Positions 22,202 through 34,460 of a stretch of 64,000 nt of DNA are shown here, in pieces. The DNA is from Eucommia ulmoides (Eukaryota > Streptophyta > Magnoliopsida > Garryales > Eucommiaceae), in assembly GCA_016647705.1 (NCBI GenBank), contig CM028328.1, positions 37,858,501 through 37,922,500 on the forward strand, read 5' to 3'. Positions within the stretch are counted from its first letter, which is position 1. Each line of letters begins with the position of its first letter. The notes below the pieces were generated by a model. It ran no database searches. It was not told the origin of the DNA and saw only the letters and a list, made by a program, of their open reading frames with translations. Both the position numbers and the translations under genes were made by a program.

Positions 22202-24176
22202 TGTTGAACCTAATATTTTGATGGATAATTAAACGTTAAAGTTTTATGGAACTAATATGTTTATTAAGTGGTTTCAGATTAAAAGTTCCATAGGTTGAAA
22301 TGAGAAAAAGAATGGATCGAAAAAGATTAATCATTGAAGAAAACATGAAGCAATTATTGAAGAAATAAATGAATTCAAGATGAGTACAAGATGAAGATAA
22401 TGGAGATTTTCAGAGTAGGACATTGAAGACAATTAAGTGAAAACAACTCATTATTTTTATTCTCTTAATGCAACCCGAATTAGGATCATGCACACCATCT
22501 TAAAATGAATAATATTATTCGCGTTATAGTAAGAAGTGGTCAGTTTGAGGTTCTAAAATGATTTTTATAAAGTGTTAAATCATAAAAATATTTTTGGTAA
22601 AGTGTCTGATTGAAAAAAAGGTTTTAACACTTAAAATGATGTGTTTTCTGGTCAATTCGGACAACCAAAAAAATTGGTCGATTGACTAACAAAAACATTA
22701 GCTTAAGAGAGTAAAATAGATGACCCTACTGGCTAATTTGGTTAACCAATGGTTAGGGTTGATCGGCCAACCATTCTAGTAGTCGAAACGAAAAAAATAG
22801 GTAAAACATTCGGGACAGATCGATTAACTGACCGTAGGCATAGAAACGGTCATGATTCTGACAATTTGAGGGGTCAGTCAATCGGTTATATGGTCAGTCA
22901 ACTGACGGGTCTGTAATCAAACTTTGACTATCTCAATTTTTAAGTCAAATCTCCTTGTTTTCAAAGATTTTAAATGAGTTTTTTAAGGGATTTGAATGTT
23001 TTACTCCTACATAACTTATTCTATTTATTTCCTTTTTATTTGGTCCATATGTTTAATTATTCTCTTAATTAAATTGGTAAAATTACTTCATATCTTTAAG
23101 TGTTTTGACCTCGAAAAAGTTTTGGGGACCAAATCGAGTTTTCTTAGAGTATTTTTATGTGAAATATACCTATTTTGAAGATATATGATATATGGGATCT
23201 TAGAGTGTCATTTAATGACATAACTTTCTAAAATTAGCCATTATAGGTCTAGTTCTAGATCTATTAATAGTGACCTACGAAATTTCATAAAAGTAATCAA
23301 GTACATTCAACTTTTGGTTATTATAAGAGAGATTTTCTTTGCTAAACTTTATAAGAGTGTTTATTGAAAGAGTTCTTGATCTGAGAGCGAAAAGGTTTGG
23401 TTACCTATTTGTGTTCGTCACAGTGTTATTGTAATCGTTTTCAAGAAATTTCGGTGAGATCTTTCCAGGTTAATTAATTTTCTTTCTTAGATTATTTGTT
23501 TAATTCCTTGAATTAAGTCTTTTATAAAAATCATTTTCAAATCTAATATCGTGAAAATCTTTAAAAATGATTTTTATTTGTGAAATCTGATTATTTACTA
23601 TTTGTTCTTTAAATTGATTAAATTAGATTTGTTGTATCATGTAATTCTATCACATAGTTTTTGAGACATTAATTGAGTATAATTATTTTGAGGTGATAAA
23701 AGCTCTTGTGGGAAGAAACGTGATTTTTTTTATAAGAGTGGATTAGACATATTTGGGATGATGACTAATCAGGGTAGTCAGAGTTTGATCTTTAGTATGT
23801 GAAAAAGAATAAGTTTGATTCTTAGCTTGTTAAAATGATTAGGTTTGGTCTTTAGCCTGTGAAAGGGATTAGGTTTTGATTATTCCTATAATAGAATTAG
23901 GTTAGTCTTTAGCCTGGTAAAACAATAGAGTTCTTCCTGAGCTTGTGAAAAGAGAAAGTGTAAAGGTTCTTCGAAAGCCCGTAAAAAGGATAAGTGTAAT
24001 AGTATAGGAGTGTGATAGGATGATTTCGAGCCTTTGATAAGAATCAGGATTATAAAGATTGATTCTGAGCCTGTAAAATGAATCTAAATTGTAAAGGTTA
24101 ATTATGAGCCTGCAAAAAGAATCAAGATTGTAAGAGTTTAGTTCCCACCTGGTAAAGGAATCAAGGGTTTCTACCT
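22202..24176 (+). mobile_element. Copia (SIRE-like) LTR, 5' ~2 kb, interrupted
   Basis: It starts TGTTGAACCTAATATTTTGA and runs parallel to the LTRs at 26798 and 32304. It carries the cluster of GGTCAACCGA-like words (22620-22910) and the repeated GATTCTGAGCCTGTAAAA block near the 3' end. It stops at 24176, where a gypsy LTR begins. The last ~400 bases of the LTR are not found next to it. Confidence 0.8.
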
Positions 24177-26088
24177 TGTATAGACACTGTATTTTGTCTC
24201 GTCTAGTCAGTGTCAAATCGAAAGTACAAGTTTAGATAAATTTAAAACTTAGGTTTAAAGGGAATGAGTTTTTACCTTGGATTACACTAGATATCACACT
24301 AAATATTACAAAAAACACCAAAAACACAAGAAAACATAAAACTGTTGAATTTAACTGAATTCGGTAAAGTAAAAGTTTTGGGTCAATTTTGAAATTCCTA
24401 AAATTAAAGAGGGACTAAGATGACCTTATTAAGGGTTTATTTTCATTAAATCACCTTAATATAAATAAAAATTAGTTACTACCCTTTAATTATAGGAAAT
24501 TTCACCAATTTACTTATGTTACCTACTTTGATTCCAAAACATTTACTATCACTGGTTTTTGTCTATTCGATGCCAAAAATACTTCTTCAAATACAATTTT
24601 AAAGTTTTAATATCCATGAAACAATCCATAAGACCATTGATCAAAGCATAACATGGCATGACAAATCCAAGTTACCAAAGTAATTAAGGATTAGGACTCG
24701 ATTCGAAATCGACCAAACCGAAGTCATTTGATTAACAATCAAAGACCATCCAACCAAGGGCCCAACCAAGCAAAAATGACTCATAAAAATGAGAATTTAA
24801 AGCCTAAAGAAAGCTTATTAGAATTTTCCTACAAAATATCTAAGGAAGGAACCAAGTTACTTAAGAAGTAACTAACCGTTATCGAAACTAAACCGATTCG
24901 GTTCGCCACCTAAACAAGGCATTTAATGAGAATTAAATGCCCATCCCATAAATAATTTAATACTTGGGGTGACATGGATGGACTAAATCCAAATAATCTA
25001 GATATTTTGAGCAAAATATCATAGGGAAACTAGAATACTCGAAATGTAACTATCGCTTACAAGGTAAACTGAGTCGATTCAATCCAAATCCAATCGATTC
25101 AAGATCCATCACATCAAGTGTCTCAATCAAGAATTAGATTCAAAATGTTACATCAATACTAGATTCAAAGCACCTTGGATCATTAATGAAAACTAAACTG
25201 AAATAGTGAAATTAATTGGTACTTAGCCCCTAAACCAAAGCGGAAGTGTCACATCAAGCCATTAATGACCCCATGTGCAACCAGTCATATCAAAGATATG
25301 GTAATGACTAACGATTACAAATTATTTGCAATGATTACCAATCATTGAACCTATTTATGTAATCATTACCAAATATTTTAAAGATCTTTGAAAATCTTAT
25401 AGAATTTTGCGAATTTGTTCAAACCAATTCAAGATCAAGACAAGAAAGGATGACCCCTAAGACAAATAGCCCCTAAGGAGTAGGCTGGATTACCCTGCAC
25501 ATTGGCCAATGCGCAGGGTGCCCAGCCTATAAATACATGGCTCATTTTTCAGAAATTGAAGAGTTAGAACCTAGACTTTCTCTCTCTAAACTTGAGTAGT
25601 GCTCTTGTGCTCTATGGTTTCCAACCAATTCATTCTTAAAATACCTCAAAATTCTTCTGAAATTCCACATCAGAAGAGATCTTGAAGATCTTGGAGGAAG
25701 ATCTCAAGAGGTTGACGACAATCGATTGAGGACTACAAAAAAGATACAAAGAAGGAGAAGAAGATAATCACTTAGGGAAGACCACTTTCCCTAAGTTAGG
25801 TATGTCTTCTTAAACCTCCTTTAATTTTGTCTTAAATGTGTGTATTATGATTGTACATAGCATGTTCATTTAGCTTTCATACTTATATCTTGTATACATA
25901 CATATATAAACTATGATTAAAGCAAAAGACATAAAAAAACATGTCAAAAAAATATCAAAACGATGAAAATATTATTAAACCATATAAAAATGGTTCAAAA
26001 ATCTCAAGAACATCCAAGAACATGTTAAGAACATTTGAGGACCAAAAACATCCGAGAACATGTTAAGAACATGTGGGGATTCTATACA
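24177..26088 (+). mobile_element. Gypsy (Tat/Ogre-type) LTR
   Basis: It starts TGTATAGACACTG, close to the TGTAGACAC start I know for Tat/Ogre LTRs. It ends TCTATACA at 26088, an exact inverted match to the first eight bases. A TATA box lies at 25527-25535. A direct repeat of ~38 bp (CATCC.AGAACATGTTAAGAA) lies at 25998-26073. The 5-bp flanks do not match, so it may be one LTR of a longer element or a rearranged copy. Confidence 0.6.
25493..25535 (+). promoter_or_regulatory. Palindromic CCAAT box plus TATA box
   Basis: A 26-base near-palindrome (25493-25518) is centred on ATTGGCCAAT, so a CCAAT box is present on both strands. CTATAAATA follows eight bases later. This is probably the core promoter of the gypsy LTR at 24177-26088. 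Confidence 0.55.
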
Positions 26089-26261
26089 AAATATCTATCA
26101 CACCATGAGTTGTGCACAGTCTCTGTGATTCTCTCATGAACACATCAAATCGAACTCTATTCAACTGTTAATCTAACCATATACTATTAATAAGTGACTT
26201 TACGTTATGCTAAACGTCAGGATCACAACCTGGCACTAAGTCTTCAGGCTAGTGGGCTGAC

Positions 26262-26340
<79 letters not shown>

Positions 26341-26792
26341 TATTTTATTTCTTTTCAACTAACAGCTCAAACGCTAACACTGATCTCACCAAAACAAAGG
26401 AGTTTGGGTGATGTTCTTGATAAAATCAAAGAGATCATTCACATGTCATAGTGTGATTCATGCTTTGTTCAAAAGATAAAATCAAATGAAATTAGTTTTA
26501 ACTTGCACAAATAAACTAAGTATTGACCTGATTCTCATTGATATGAGATACGTAGGCAACAAGGGCGTTAGAGGTACACCAAACCCTTCTCAATTTAAAT
26601 TCATTAAATTTGTTGAAGAGGTAGGTGTTTAGCCTCCCGATTAGGGTAAGTCGGTAATAGTTTCTAAGACATATACTAAATTTTGTGTTCATTTGTTATG
26701 TTAGAAATATTGCATGGTGATTTCAAAAATTACATATATCTAAGAATATTAAAAATGCATATATACGATTTGGTATCATGCATTGAGTAATG
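26089..26792. other. Flank between gypsy LTR and large copia element
   Basis: It may be the internal leader of the gypsy element whose LTR ends at 26088. No priming site or protein was recognised. It holds a long (AT)n microsatellite (26266-26337); the repetitive Tyr-Ile frame across it is an artefact. The sequence resumes at 49616 after the nested copia composite. Confidence 0.4.
26266..26337. repeat. (AT)n microsatellite, ~36 repeats
   Basis: A perfect AT run of about 72 bases. Confidence 0.97.
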
Positions 26793-26797
26793 TTAGT

Positions 26798-29372
26798 TAT
26801 TGAATTCTATATTTTGATGAACAATTTAGTGTTGTTGTTTTTATGGGACTAAATTTTTACTGAGTGGTTTCAAATTTATAGTTCCATGTAATGTGTTTAA
26901 GAAAAGAAATTGTCGAAGATGAATCATTGAAGAAAATATAATGGGTGTAACATGACAATGATGAAGACGTGAAGAGTTTTGAAGATATTGAAGAGAACTA
27001 GGTGAAAATAACTCTTTACCTATATACTCTTAATGTAACCCGAATTAGGATCACGCACAACACTCAAAATGAATTAATTTTATGTGTGTTAATAAAAAGT
27101 GATAAGTTTAAGAACCTAATATATGAATTATTATGTGTTCCATATATGAAATGATTTTGATAACTGACCTAATTGAAAAATGTGTTTTAAAGTATAAAAT
27201 ATTGTGTTTTCGGGTCATTTCGGTCAACCGACAAAAGGGGTCAGTCGACTTATTAAAACAATGAGTTTTGGGAGTTAAAATGGATCCCTACTGATCCAAT
27301 TGGTCAATCGAGAAAATTAATCGGGTAACCATTTGAAACAGTAGCTGAAATGGGTAAGGAAGTGAGCATAATGATTAAATTAATCAATCGAATAAGAAGG
27401 GTCGGTCAACTGAATGAGGTAGTGGATGAAATATAGAAAATTGGATGCTTGCTAATCGAGTCAGTCAATCAACTGGGTAGGGTTGGTCAATCGACTGGGG
27501 CAAGGCCAATGACTATTTCAGCCTTGGCACAAGGTGGTCGACCGAATAGGTGTGATCGGTTAACCAACTGTTTCAATCAACGTATTAACTGTTTTGATTT
27601 CTTGGCCAAATCATCTCAGTTTTGATGATTCCAAAAGAGGTTTTTGAGGGATTTGAGTGTAATTCAAATATGAATGACTTATTTTGTGATCCCAATTAAT
27701 TTGGTCCATTTAATTAATTTTTTTTTTTAATTAAAGTGTCTTTATACTTTCTATTTTGATGGATTTAGATTTAAAAATGTTTTACCGACCAAAATAAGAT
27801 TTCCTAAGGATAATTTAAATGGAAAAGATCTATTTTAAACTTATATGATATATGGGGTCTTGGAGTGTCATTTTAATGACATAGTATTTGAAAAGTAGCC
27901 GTTATAAGATATCTTTGAAATTCCTATATTTAAACTGCGAATTTTGAATTTAAATATTGCTATTTTGATGGAGAATATTTGTGGTCAAAGATATGAGAGA
28001 GATTTATGGAATTTTATTTGACTTTGCAATTTAGTTCATATACTCATATATAATTCTTTTTATACATTCATTGAGTAAGATCAAATTATTATGGGTCTAA
28101 ATTGAGAGCTTGAAAAGTTATATTATTGGTCAAATATAACCGTTATAAATCTATATGATATAACATTTGAAAACTAGCCGTTGGAGGTTTAGTTAATTAG
28201 ACTTGCGGGATTGAGTTTAATTACATCAAGAACATTAGTTTAAGATTTTATAAGAGTGATATATTTTTGCTGAGATTTCTACGAGTGATTCTTTATAAGT
28301 TCTTGATTTAAAGCGCTTGTTGTTTGGCGTCACCAATTTGAGTTCTAATTGTGATATTATCATTGTCTTTAATATTTTCCCGGTGAGATCCATCCAAACT
28401 TTATTATTTACTTTAAAGTAATATTTCTATTGATTGCATGCTTTAAGATTGCTAAAAAATCATTTTAAACTTAAAAGTTTGAAAATCATTTTTAAATGAT
28501 TTTGACTTATTATCTGATTATGTGCTAAATTTGTATTACCCATATTATTTATTAATCAGATTTGAATTGCCTTACATTGTATTTATTACAGAGTAATTAT
28601 TCGGGACATTAGTTGAGTATATTCGTATTGAGGTGGTAGAAGCTCTTTGTGGGACGAAACTTGTATTTTTTGTATTTGTGAGTTTGAGTGGATTAGACAT
28701 GTTTGGGATAGTGTCTAGTCAGGGTAGTTAGGTTTCAATCTTTTTCCTGTGAAAAAGATTAGAGTTTGATTTTTGTCTTGCAAAAATGATAGGTTATTCT
28801 TTTCTCTTGAAAAGAATTAGATTTTGATTCTCCATGTAATAGAATTGAGTGATTGTAAAGGTTCTTCCTAAACCTGAGGAAAATGATAAGTGTAAAAGTG
28901 TGAGGGAGTGGTACGTTTGATCTTCAGTATGTTAAAAGGATCAGGTTTTGATTCTTTCTGTAATAGAATTCGGTTAGTCTTAAGACTAGTAAAATGATAG
29001 GGTTCTTCCTGAGCTTTTGAAAAGAATAATTATAAAGGTTGATTCTGAGCCTTTGAAAAGAATCGAGATTGTAAGGGTTTGGTTTCTACCTACGAAACGA
29101 ATCAGGGGTTTATTAGATTACAAATCTTTGTAGAGCTTGGGGGTTTCGATATAGGTAAGAATAGCTTACCGAATCAGGATATATCATTTTGTGCTACATT
29201 GATTATTTCTTATATTAGATTTGGGTGTGCATTTAGAAGTAAATACATTTCCACTGCATGGCAAGATAATAATTGATCTAAGAAAATTGATTATTTGTGT
29301 TTAAATATTTAATTGTTAAATTTTAGTAACTACCCAATTCACCCCCCTCTTGGGTAACTCTTTGGGCCAACA
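26798..29372 (+). repeat. 5' LTR of the copia composite
   Basis: The 2575-bp LTR has a cluster of GGTCA.TCGACTG words (27215-27580). Near the 3' end is the block around GTAAGAATAGCTTACCGAATC, followed by CCCCCCTCTTGGGTAA and CCAACA. Sister copies are listed at 22202, 32304, 50262, 51148, 53560 and 55721. Confidence 0.9.
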
Positions 29373-29374
29373 AT

Positions 29375-29386
29375 TGGCATTAGATC
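29375..29386 (+). other. Primer-binding site (initiator Met tRNA-like)
   Basis: TGGCATTAGATC differs at three positions from the usual TGGTATCAGAGC. It lies two bases after the LTR end. Confidence 0.65.
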
Positions 29387-29436
29387 TGGTTTAACTCGTT
29401 TGGCTTAATATCCTGACTAAGAAAGATCATATGGTA

Positions 29437-31110
29437 CACCCCATAGGTACTCTAGGTGAGGGACAGTCTATGCACCGTCCACCTTTGTTTGTAGGTAAAA
29501 GTTATTCATTCTGGAAGGGCAGAATGATCGCTTTTCTTCAAACCACTAATTATGATATGTGGCTGGCCTTGAGGATGGTCAATTCGTTCTTAAGGAGAAT
29601 GGAGTGATTAAGAAGAATGAACAATTGACTCCCTTGAATAAACATAAATTATCTATTAATTCTCAAGTTATTAATATTTTGTTTTGTTCTTTAGATGCAA
29701 ATGAATATCCCAGGGTTTTAGGTTGTGGATTGGCAAAAAAAATGTGGGACACATTTTAAATCACACACGAAAGGACAAATCAGGTGAAATAGTCCAAGAT
29801 CAATGCCTTAGTTTGTCAATTCAAACTATTTGGAATGGGTGAGCAGAATCAATTCTAGAAATGTACACGAGATTCAATAATATCTGTAATAACCTGGGTA
29901 AACTCGGAAAGCCTTATTCTATGGAGGACAAAATACAAAATTTTTTGAGATCGTTGACGAAAGTTTGAGAGCCAAAAGTGACTACAATTGAAGAAGCTAA
30001 GGATCTCATAATGTATACCATTGATGAACTTATTGGCAACCTAATGACCCACAAGTCGATTATTTGAGGAGATAAGGATGAAATAGGGAATAGCAAAAAG
30101 AAGTCCTTGACATTGAAGGCTCAAAAGACTGAAGAAGGAGACGATATTGAGGACATTGGTCTTGATAGTGAGCATGAAAATGATGTGTCACTTCTCACAA
30201 AAAATTTCAGAAAGATGACCTGATGAACATTCCTTGGAAAGAAAAATTTCGACATGAATAATGTTGAGTGCTTCAATTGTCATAAAACTGGTTATTTTCA
30301 ATATGAATGTCCCGAGCTAGAGAAAGAAAAGGAGAAAAAGAAAAAGAAAAAGAAGAAGGTGAAGAAGAGTAAGAAAAAGTCCATGAAAGCCACCTGGGAT
30401 GACTCGGAGTCGAGTATCTCGGAAAAATCGAGCAAGGATCATCTATGCTTCCTTTAATGGTCACTAGAGATGAAATAACGAAATGTTCTAAGTCTTGTCC
30501 TTTATATTTCGATGATTTATTGAATATTTATCAAGAACTAACGCATTGTTATAAAAATCATTGTTCTCAAATTAATGCCCTACAAAGTACAATTAACACA
30601 CTTAATAAGCAAGTGATGAAATTCGAATCTAAAAACATTGAACTGAAATCCAATGTTTCGAATTTACATTTGATTGTTCTCAAATTCATGGGTGGTGAAA
30701 GTAATTTGAAAATGCTTTTGGAAAGTTCAAGAGGGATTTTTGATAAAGTTGGAATTGATTTTCGAAAAATCTTAAACAAAAGAGATTTCGTAAATTATTT
30801 TCTGAAACTAGAAATCTTGTTAAATGTTTTAAATGTAACATTGTGAGGCATACCATTAACAAATGTTTTTCAAAAGTATCTAAATGTAGACAAGTTTGGG
30901 TTCCCAAAGGAACTAAAATTGTCCCGGCTAACAAGATCGGACCCACTTAAATTGGGTACCACCTATGAACTTTTTGAGGTTCTCCTTGTAGGTTAATCAA
31001 ATAAACATCTATGGGTAAGGACAAAGTGTTCCTAGAAAGTGATTGTTCTCAGCATGTGACAAGGGATAAAAGTAAAATTTACGTCTTTGACACCTAAAGA
31101 CGAAAGTCAT
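29437..31110 (+). pseudogene. Copia gag-protease remnant
   Basis: The reading starts near 29437 (MVHPIGTLGEG), then PPLFVGKSYSFWKGRMIAFL, the N-terminal gag signature of SIRE-type copia. A frameshift near 29566 continues as EDGQFVLKENGVIKKNEQLT. UBN2-like gag follows in broken frames to ~30220. A first zinc knuckle CFNCHKTGYFQYEC is at 30269-30310, then a Lys-rich tail. 30445-30846 is a coiled-coil gag segment (NHCSQINALQSTINTLNKQ). A second knuckle-like CFKCNIVRHTINKCF is near 30829-30873. A mutated protease site LESDCSQHVTRD (family: LDSGCSRHMTGD) is near 31034. Multiple stops make it non-functional. Confidence 0.8.
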
Positions 31111-31904
31111 GTGATGTTTGGAGACTATGCCATGAGTAAGAAAACCAGTTTAAATAAGCTGGTAAAGATTTCTAAAACCAGTTTATGTGTGATTTTCTCA
31201 TGTTATGCTATATGAGATCCACTAAAAGTTATGTTTAAAAATATATGAAATATGGTATATCAATCAATGACTTGTTCATCATCGAATTAAGTTGATTTGT
31301 TAATCTACATGATCTCTAAATATATATGGCTTATTAATCTATTGGTACTATTTCGCATGGATATCCTTATATGTATTAAGTGTCTAGCATTCATTTAATG
31401 TCTCCTATTTTTTAAATGATTATTATTCTAAAAGGAGCAGAAATTTTATGAGATAAATATGCACTTATCAATGTTTAAAACATGCACTGGATTTATGTTA
31501 ATATTTTCATAAATTATCATTGAGATATACTTCCTGTCCTAGTGTGTTAAAAATTATATGTTTCTTGATTCTATTTAAAAGGAAGATATTAATTGGTATC
31601 ATGAAATAAAGCATGTTAACTTAATTGAAAATATATGATTTCATGCTACATTATTGAAATATTTTGATGATCTCTTAAAATTGCCTTAAGATGATTTGAT
31701 TAATCTTAAAAGTTGTTCTTTTCGTGATCTTCAATTTTTGAGATAACAAAAGGAAAGATAATATGATATTAAGAGAGAAAAGTTATATGTCGTTCTAATA
31801 TTGTATGTGTTCTCTTAATCATGAAGTAATGTTTACAATTATATAGGGGGAAAACTTTTTATAATTGAGGTAATAATATGTTATGCTAAAATTTTAAAAA
31901 AGGA
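31111..31904. other. Degraded copia interior, no domain recognised
   Basis: Integrase and reverse transcriptase should lie here in an intact element, about 4 kb of coding, but only ~800 bp of AT-rich sequence is present. I see no conserved motif. This is the site of the internal deletion. Confidence 0.5.
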
Positions 31905-32032
31905 TATTGAATATGTTGATACCTCCGATTACCTTGCTGATATTTTCACCAAACCTCTAGTTAAAGATCAATTCGTGAAAATCATTCAAGGTTTAGGTCT
32001 GTCTAGGCATAATGATGTATGCCTAGATTAAT
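31905..32032 (+). pseudogene. Copia RNase H C-terminus
   Basis: The frame reads DTSDYLADIFTKPLVKDQFV, then KIIQGLGLSRHNDVCLD and a stop near 32029. The LADIFTKPL motif is the C-terminal hallmark of copia RNase H. A polypurine tract (TTAGGGGGAGCG, about 32229) and the 3' LTR follow. Confidence 0.8.
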
Positions 32033-32303
32033 ATTTTTGATTCTTCGTCTCTACCTTTTGAGATGATAAATGGGGAGAAATTGATGTTTAAATGAGTAGT
32101 TGATGTTTAGGGAAGCATTACATCGATTAAAGGGAGAATTTATTAAGAGCTTATGTTGAATATCTTTATTATCATTTAATTATGTTTTCATTATTGTGCT
32201 TAAATGAGTTTAAATACCTGTCCTCAGATTTAGGGGGAGCGTGGTTATATTATATTTTGAAGAAAACATCATAATTAATTTTCATCATAAAAAAATAGGA
32301 GAT

Positions 32304-34460
32304 TGTTGAATCAAATATTTTGATTAACAATTAAGTGTTGATATTTTTATGGGACTAATGTTTTTACTGAGTGGTTTTAGATTTATTGTTCTATGTAATG
32401 TGTTCAAGAAAATGAATCGTCGAAGAAAATATATCAAGTGTAAGATGGAAATGATGAAAACGTGAATATTTCTGAAAACATTGAAGAGAACTAGGTACAA
32501 ACAACTCTTTACATATATACTCTTAATTCAACCCGAATTAAGATCACATACGACACTTAAAATGAATTAATTTTATATGTGTTAGTAAAAAGTGATAAGT
32601 TTAAGATCCTAATATGTGAATTATTATGTGCTTCATATGTGAAATGATTTTGATAATTGATATAATTAAAAAATGTATTTTAAAGTATAAAATATTGTGT
32701 TTTCTGGTTATTTTGGTCAACCAGCAAAAGGGTCGATCGACTTATTAAAACAATGAGTTTTGGGAGTTAGAACGGAGCCATACTGATCCAATCGGTCAAC
32801 CGAGGAAAACAATTGGGAAACCGTTTGAAACAGTATCTGAAAATGGTAAGAAAATGAGCATAGTGATCAAATTAGTTAATCGAATAAGAAGGGTCAGTCA
32901 ACCGAATGAGTTAGTGGATGAAATGGAGAAAATTAGATGCTCACTGATCGAGTCGGTCAATCGACTGGGTAGGGTTGTCAACCGACTTGGTGCAAGGCCA
33001 ATGGCTATTTCAGCCTTGGCACAGGGCGTTCGACCAAATGAGTGTGGTCGGTCAACTAACTGTTTTAGTCAACATATTGACTGTTTCGGTTTATTGGCCA
33101 AATCATCTTGGTTTTGATGATTCCCAGAGAGGTTATGAGGGATTTGAGTGTAATTTAAATCTGTATGACTTATTTTGTGATCCCAATTAATTTGGTCTAT
33201 TTAATTAAATATTCTTTTAATTAAAGTGTCTTCACACTTTCTATTTTGATGGATTTCTTTTTAAAAATGTTTTACGGACCAAAGCGAGTTTTCCCAGGAA
33301 TAGTTTTAAATGGAAAAGATTTATTTTGAACATATATGATATATTGGGTTTTGGGGTGTTATTTAATGGCATAATATTTGAAAAGTAGCCGTTATAAGAT
33401 ATCTTTGAAATTCCTATATTTAAACCTACAAATTTTGAGTTTAAATATTGCTATTTTCGTGGAGAATATTTGTGGTCAAAGATATGCGAGAGATTTATGG
33501 AATTTTATTTGATCTTACGATTTAATCCATATACTTAAATATAATTCTTTCTATACTTTCATTGACTAAAATCAAATTATTTATGGGTCTAAATTGAGAG
33601 CTTTAAAAGTTATATTATTGGTTAAATATAGCTGTTATAAATCTATATGATATACGGGGTCTATATATGTCATTTATTGATATAACATTTGAAAACTAGC
33701 TATTGGTGACCTAATTTTAGGTCTACTTAATTAGACCTGCGAGATTGAGTTTAATGACATCAAGCACATCAGTTTGAGCTTTTGTAAGAGTGAGATTTTT
33801 TCTGATATTTCTAAGAGTTATTATTTATAAGTTATTGATCTAAAGTGCTTACTATTTGTCGTCACCAACCTGAGTTCTAATTGCGATATTACCATTGTCT
33901 TCGGTGTTTTCCTGATGATATCCATCCAAGCTTTAGTCTTTACTTTAAAGTAACATTTCTATTGATTGGTTTAGGATTGCTAGAAAATCGTTTTAAACTT
34001 AAAAGCTTGAAAATCATTTTTAACTGATTTTTGTCTGATTATCTGATTATGTGTTAAATTTGTGCTACCCATATTATTTATTAATTAGATTTGAATTACC
34101 TTTTGTATTTATCAAGTGGTAATTATTCGGGAGATTAATAGAGTATATTCGTATTGAGGTGGTAGAAGTTCTTTGTGGGATGAAACTTGCATTTTTTATA
34201 TTCGTGAGCTTGAGTGGATTAGACACGTTTGGGACGGTGTCCAGTCAGGGTTAGGTTTCGATTTTTTTTTCTGTGAAAAAGATTAGGATTTGAGCTTTGT
34301 CTTACAAAAATGTTAGATTATTATTTTTCTTTGAAAAGAATTAGGTTTTGATTTTCTCTGTAATAGAATTGGGTGATTGTAAAAGTCCTTTCTAAATCTG
34401 AGAAAATGATAAATGTAAAAGTGTGAGGGAGTGGTAGGTTTGATCTTTAGTCTGTTAAAA
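32304..34460 (+). repeat. 3' LTR of the copia composite, first part
   Basis: It starts TGTTGAATCAAATATTTTGA directly after AAAAAAATAGGAGAT, a polypurine tract. It is colinear with the 5' LTR up to TCTGTTAAAA at 34460. There an Athila-like element enters. The GGTCAACCGA cluster lies at 32715-33060. Confidence 0.9.

Noticed and set aside
26194..26451. 85-codon frame with repeated Tyr-Ile
   Set aside because: Translation of the (AT)n microsatellite.
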